A stretch of 64,000 bases of DNA from Ilumatobacteraceae bacterium (GTDB taxonomy: Bacteria > Actinomycetota > Acidimicrobiia > Acidimicrobiales > Ilumatobacteraceae). Positions 61,115 to 64,000 of the stretch are shown one piece after another. The stretch is from contig JAWPMO010000001.1 in the NCBI GenBank assembly GCA_033344875.1, forward strand, positions 2,567,595-2,631,594. The letters are read 5' to 3'. The notes below the pieces were generated by a model that was not told where the DNA came from, searched no databases, and worked only from the letters and a program-made list of their open reading frames with translations. The position numbers and the translations under genes are program-made. How positions within the stretch are numbered: the first letter of the stretch is position 1; every line of letters begins with the position of its first letter.

Positions 61115-62140
61115 ATGACGTCGCTCCCCGTCCTCGACATCGGCCCCTTCCTCGCCGACGAGTCGACCGCCGCCGCGACCGCCTTCGTCCACGAGTTGCG
61201 CGAGACGCTGCACGGGCCCGGCTTCTGCTACCTGGTCGGCTACAAGATCGAGCCCGAGACCGAGGCCGCGGTGATGGACGTGGCCGGCACCTTCTTCGCG
61301 CAGCCCGAAGCGCAGCGCCTGGAGATCGTCAACACGAACACACCGCACTTCCGCGGATACACCCGGCTCGGGATGGAACACACCAACGGGACGAGCGACC
61401 GGCGCGACCAGATCGACATCGGGCCCGAGCACCGCCCGGTCGACCCGGGGCCCGACGGGCCGGTCTGGCTGCGCGTGCGCGGCCCGAACCAGTGGCCCGA
61501 CTCCGTGCCTGCCATGCGACCGACCGTGACGGGCTGGATGGCCGACATGGGCGCCGTCGGCACCGCCGTCCTGCGTGCGATCGCGCTCGGGCTCGGCCAG
61601 CCGGTCGACCACTTCGAGCCCGCGATGCAGCCGCACCCCGAGGTCCTCGTCAAGATCATCCGCTACCCCGCCCAGGAGGCGACCGGCGAGCCGACGTCCG
61701 ACCAGGGTGTCGGCCTGCACAACGACTCGGGGCTGCTGTCGTTCATCCTCCAGGACGACGTCGGTGGCCTCCAGGTGCAGATCGGTGACGAACTCGTCGA
61801 TGCCACACCGATGCCCGGTGCGCTCGTCCTCAACATCGGTGAGATGCTCCAGATCGCGACCGATGGCTATCTCCGCGCCACCAAGCACCGGGTCGTGAGC
61901 CCGCCGGCCGGTCGGCAGCGGATCTCCGTCGCCTACTTCCACAACCCGGCGATGGAGACGACGTTCGAGCAGATCCGACTCCCGCCGGAACTCGCCGCCG
62001 AGTCGCGGGGTGGTGCGAACGATCGACCCGACGACACGATCTTCTCGAACTACGGCGACAACTGGCTCAAGTTCCGGGTGCGCTCGCATCCCGACGTCGC
62101 GGCGATCCACCACCCCGACCTGGTCGGTCGGTTCGACTGA
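61115..62140 (+). CDS. isopenicillin-N-synthase-like 2-oxoglutarate/Fe(II) oxygenase
   Basis: A 341-residue non-haem iron oxygenase. The N-terminal DIOX_N region opens LPVLDIGPFLADE and includes HGPGFCYLVGY. The C-terminal jelly-roll has His-x-Asp in VGLHNDSGLLSFILQDD, the distal His in RATKHRVVSPP and the RxS motif RISVAYFHNP. It oxidises an unknown small molecule. It has its own promoter, divergent from the alpha/beta hydrolase. Confidence 0.92.
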   Translation: MTSLPVLDIGPFLADESTAAATAFVHELRETLHGPGFCYLVGYKIEPETEAAVMDVAGTFFAQPEAQRLEIVNTNTPHFRGYTRLGMEHTNGTSDRRDQIDIGPEHRPVDPGPDGPVWLRVRGPNQWPDSVPAMRPTVTGWMADMGAVGTAVLRAIALGLGQPVDHFEPAMQPHPEVLVKIIRYPAQEATGEPTSDQGVGLHNDSGLLSFILQDDVGGLQVQIGDELVDATPMPGALVLNIGEMLQIATDGYLRATKHRVVSPPAGRQRISVAYFHNPAMETTFEQIRLPPELAAESRGGANDRPDDTIFSNYGDNWLKFRVRSHPDVAAIHHPDLVGRFD

Positions 62141-62186
62141 CGCGTGACGGTCACCGCGCCGGCTTCCGGTACGGTGGCGAGTGCAT

Positions 62187-62762
62187 ATGGGACTGTTCAA
62201 GAAGCGAGTCACCGACCCCGACGAGATCGAACGGCTGAAGGCTCAGATCGCATCGATGAGCGCCCGCCTCCAGGCGTCCGACGAGGCGAAGGGCCAGCTC
62301 GAATCGACCGTGCACGGCATCGTGACCCGGCTCGACACGCCGGCTCCGCCACCGCCCGAGCCGCCGCCGAGCGTGCCGACGGTCGACCCGATCGAGGTCG
62401 ACAAACTCAATGCCAAGATCGAACGGTTGACCGTCCGACTCGACGAACAACCCGAGCCCACCGAACCTGCCGCGAGCGTCGACCCCGCCGAGATCGAGCA
62501 GCTCAGGGTCAGGATGCAGGAGATCGGCCAGCGGATCGACGCCGTCGATCAGCGCATCAGCTCGATCTCGACCGAGCTGGCGAACCAGATCACCGAACTG
62601 AGCGGCGACATCGAGGCGATGGGCGGCGACCAGCCGCCGACCGACGAGATCGTCGACGAACTCCGCGACGCCCAGACCCGGCTGGCCGGCGAGCAGGCTC
62701 GCTACCAGATCGCGTTCCGGCAAGACCTCGCCGAACTCGCGGATCGTCTCCGCCGGGCCTGA
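62187..62762 (+). CDS. coiled-coil protein of unknown function
   Basis: A 191-residue protein (ATG 62187, MGLFKKRVTDPDEI). A first coiled coil (ERLKAQIASMSARLQASDEAK) is followed by a Pro-rich linker (TPAPPPPEPPPSVPTVDP), then a second coiled coil (DKLNAKIERLTVRL) and a long C-terminal one (LRVRMQEIGQRIDAVDQRI). No transmembrane segment. It may tether cytoplasmic partners; role unknown. It is convergent with the UPF0182 gene (21 bp gap). Confidence 0.75.
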   Translation: MGLFKKRVTDPDEIERLKAQIASMSARLQASDEAKGQLESTVHGIVTRLDTPAPPPPEPPPSVPTVDPIEVDKLNAKIERLTVRLDEQPEPTEPAASVDPAEIEQLRVRMQEIGQRIDAVDQRISSISTELANQITELSGDIEAMGGDQPPTDEIVDELRDAQTRLAGEQARYQIAFRQDLAELADRLRRA

Positions 62763-62783
62763 TCCGGCGTCGGCCGGTCGGCG

Positions 62784-64000
62784 TCAACCCTCGTCGAGCG
62801 CCTCGGCGAGCTGGGCGATGAGTTCGCCGACCTCGTCGAGCCTGGCTTCGAAACCGGCGAGGTCGCCCTCACGAAGCAGGTCCTGCGCCTCCATGTAGAG
62901 CCGCTCGGCTTCGGCTGCGATCTCGGCCGGGCTGCCCGGCGCCGGCGGGTCGTCCGGCTCGTCACCGTCACCATCACCGCCGTCAGGGTCGTCGATCGGC
63001 GGCGGCACGTCGTCACCGGCATCGGACACCCGGTCACCGATCTCGGCATCGAAGCCGGGGAACAACCGCGCCAGCGCCGACTCCAGGTCGGTGTCGAGCA
63101 CGGCGCTGTTGTCGTGCGACACGATGACGAACCGGAACTCGGCGACGTCGGCGACGACGTAGACCGGCCGGACGTAGATCAGTCCGTCGGCGACGGGCAT
63201 CAGCTGGAGGTCACCGAACTTGACCTCGGTCCCGGTCTCCTGGCTCGCCTGGAGACTGAGTTCGGGGCTGATGTCCTGTTCTGACTCGGCCTGGTCGGCC
63301 ACGAGCAGCGGACCGTCGGGCAACGGCTCCTCGACGAGATACGTGATCAGGTCGCCGTAGGTCGCCGGGTCGCTCGACGCGGTCATGTACGCCTGCAGAC
63401 GCGTCCGGCTGTCGTCGGTGGAGAAGCGCACGAACGGGCGGATGATGACGAACTCCTCCTCGCCCGAGATCCCGTTGCGGAACTGCGTGTAGTACGGGAT
63501 GAACCGCTCGGTCGACGACTCGCTCGCGAACTCGGTCTGCTGGTCGAGCGGATCGACCGGCGAGTTGACCCGGGTGACACCCTCCTGACGATCGACCGAA
63601 GGGGCCTGGGCGACCGACCAGGCACCGATGCGCTGGAAGAAGTTGACGGGCTCGACCTGGTACTTGGAGTAGAGCTCGGTCTGCACCCGGAAGAGATCTT
63701 CGGGATACCGGAGGTGCTCGGCGAGATCGGACGGCATCTCGTCGAACGACGTGAAGAGGTCGGGGAACGCCGACTGCCAGGCCTTGAGGATCGGGTCGTC
63801 CTCGTCGACGACGTAGAAGGTGACGTCGCCGGTGTACGCGTCGACGACGGCCTTGACGCTGTTGCGGATGTAGTTGGAGCTGGTCGAGAGTCCGGTGCCG
63901 GTGCTCAGCTGCACGTTGCCGATCCGCTGGCCGTACGGGTAGCGCGACGTCGAGGTGTAGGCGTCGATGACCCACTGCACACCGCCGTCGACGACCACGG
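62784..64000 (-). CDS. UPF0182 / COG1615 membrane protein, C-terminal part
   Basis: The visible 405 residues are the extracytoplasmic C-terminal half of a UPF0182 protein, which normally begins with seven TM helices outside this window. Features are VQWVIDAYTSTSRYPYGQ, IRNSVKAVVDAYTGDVTFY, LAEHLRYPEDLFRVQ, IRPFVRF and a family-typical acidic tail (DDPDGGDGDGDEPDDPP) followed by a helical end (AERLYMEAQDLLREGDLA). The family is widespread in actinobacteria; its function is not established. The 5' end is cut by the window edge. Confidence 0.93.
   Translation of the reverse strand, partial: VVVDGGVQWVIDAYTSTSRYPYGQRIGNVQLSTGTGLSTSSNYIRNSVKAVVDAYTGDVTFYVVDEDDPILKAWQSAFPDLFTSFDEMPSDLAEHLRYPEDLFRVQTELYSKYQVEPVNFFQRIGAWSVAQAPSVDRQEGVTRVNSPVDPLDQQTEFASESSTERFIPYYTQFRNGISGEEEFVIIRPFVRFSTDDSRTRLQAYMTASSDPATYGDLITYLVEEPLPDGPLLVADQAESEQDISPELSLQASQETGTEVKFGDLQLMPVADGLIYVRPVYVVADVAEFRFVIVSHDNSAVLDTDLESALARLFPGFDAEIGDRVSDAGDDVPPPIDDPDGGDGDGDEPDDPPAPGSPAEIAAEAERLYMEAQDLLREGDLAGFEARLDEVGELIAQLAEALDEG

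Overview
The window is high-GC DNA with frequent GTG starts, many 4-bp ATGA/GTGA gene overlaps, an F420-type luciferase-like oxidoreductase, BTAD/kinase and MalT-like LuxR regulators, an Rv1264-like cyclase and a UPF0182 protein. This points to a chromosomal segment of an actinobacterium, plausibly of the Acidimicrobiia (Ilumatobacter-like). That placement is inference from gene content, since no rRNA or other marker gene is present.

1-16.4 kb (accessory-looking chromosome): a LuxR/MalT-type regulator, a WYL regulator divergent from an epoxide hydrolase, an IS110 element, a MarR/membrane-protein operon, a decayed serine hydrolase, a 1.7-k-residue BTAD-kinase-STAND-WD40 regulator, small secreted proteins, a RibD-like reductase, a decayed sensor kinase and a ParDE-type toxin-antitoxin pair.

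16.4-47.6 kb (integration hotspot): an intact initiator tRNA-fMet gene at 47545-47621 (minus strand) has its 3' 47 bp repeated at 32741-32787 (exact) and 17366-17411 (degraded). Each copy has its own hairpin terminator on the tRNA 3' side. Short repeats specific to each interval lie at the interval ends: GTTGTAC for 17.4-32.7 kb, CCGTTAGAAG for 32.8-47.5 kb, and CCGGTAGA next to a frameshifted integrase left of 17.37 kb. The simplest reading is tandem accretion of integrative elements at tRNA-fMet. Element A (17.4-32.7 kb) carries a two-component system, a MacAB-like exporter, a second ABC exporter, lipoproteins including a haloalkane-dehalogenase-like one, and an IS110. Element B (32.8-47.5 kb) has an intact tyrosine integrase, a putative excisionase, a MobF relaxase, an IS481 element with a perfect target duplication, and a set of defence-like cargo: MNT-HEPN, two unknown genes, an HNH protein with a GHKL-like half, a DUF4429/SHOCT protein, and an HTH-kinase plus beta-family pair. 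Four copies of a short repeat follow the plus-strand cargo modules.

47.6-64 kb (chromosome): a DODA dioxygenase/DoxX operon divergent from a MarR gene with two operator palindromes, an LLM oxidoreductase, a MarR-MFS operon, a LysR regulator, a class III cyclase, MaoC, an AEC transporter, an operon of a beta-hydroxyacid dehydrogenase, a PhnZ/TmpB-like HD oxygenase and a TauD/BBOX-like dioxygenase with a divergent LysR gene, an alpha/beta hydrolase, an IPNS-like dioxygenase, a coiled-coil protein and the C-terminal part of a UPF0182 protein.
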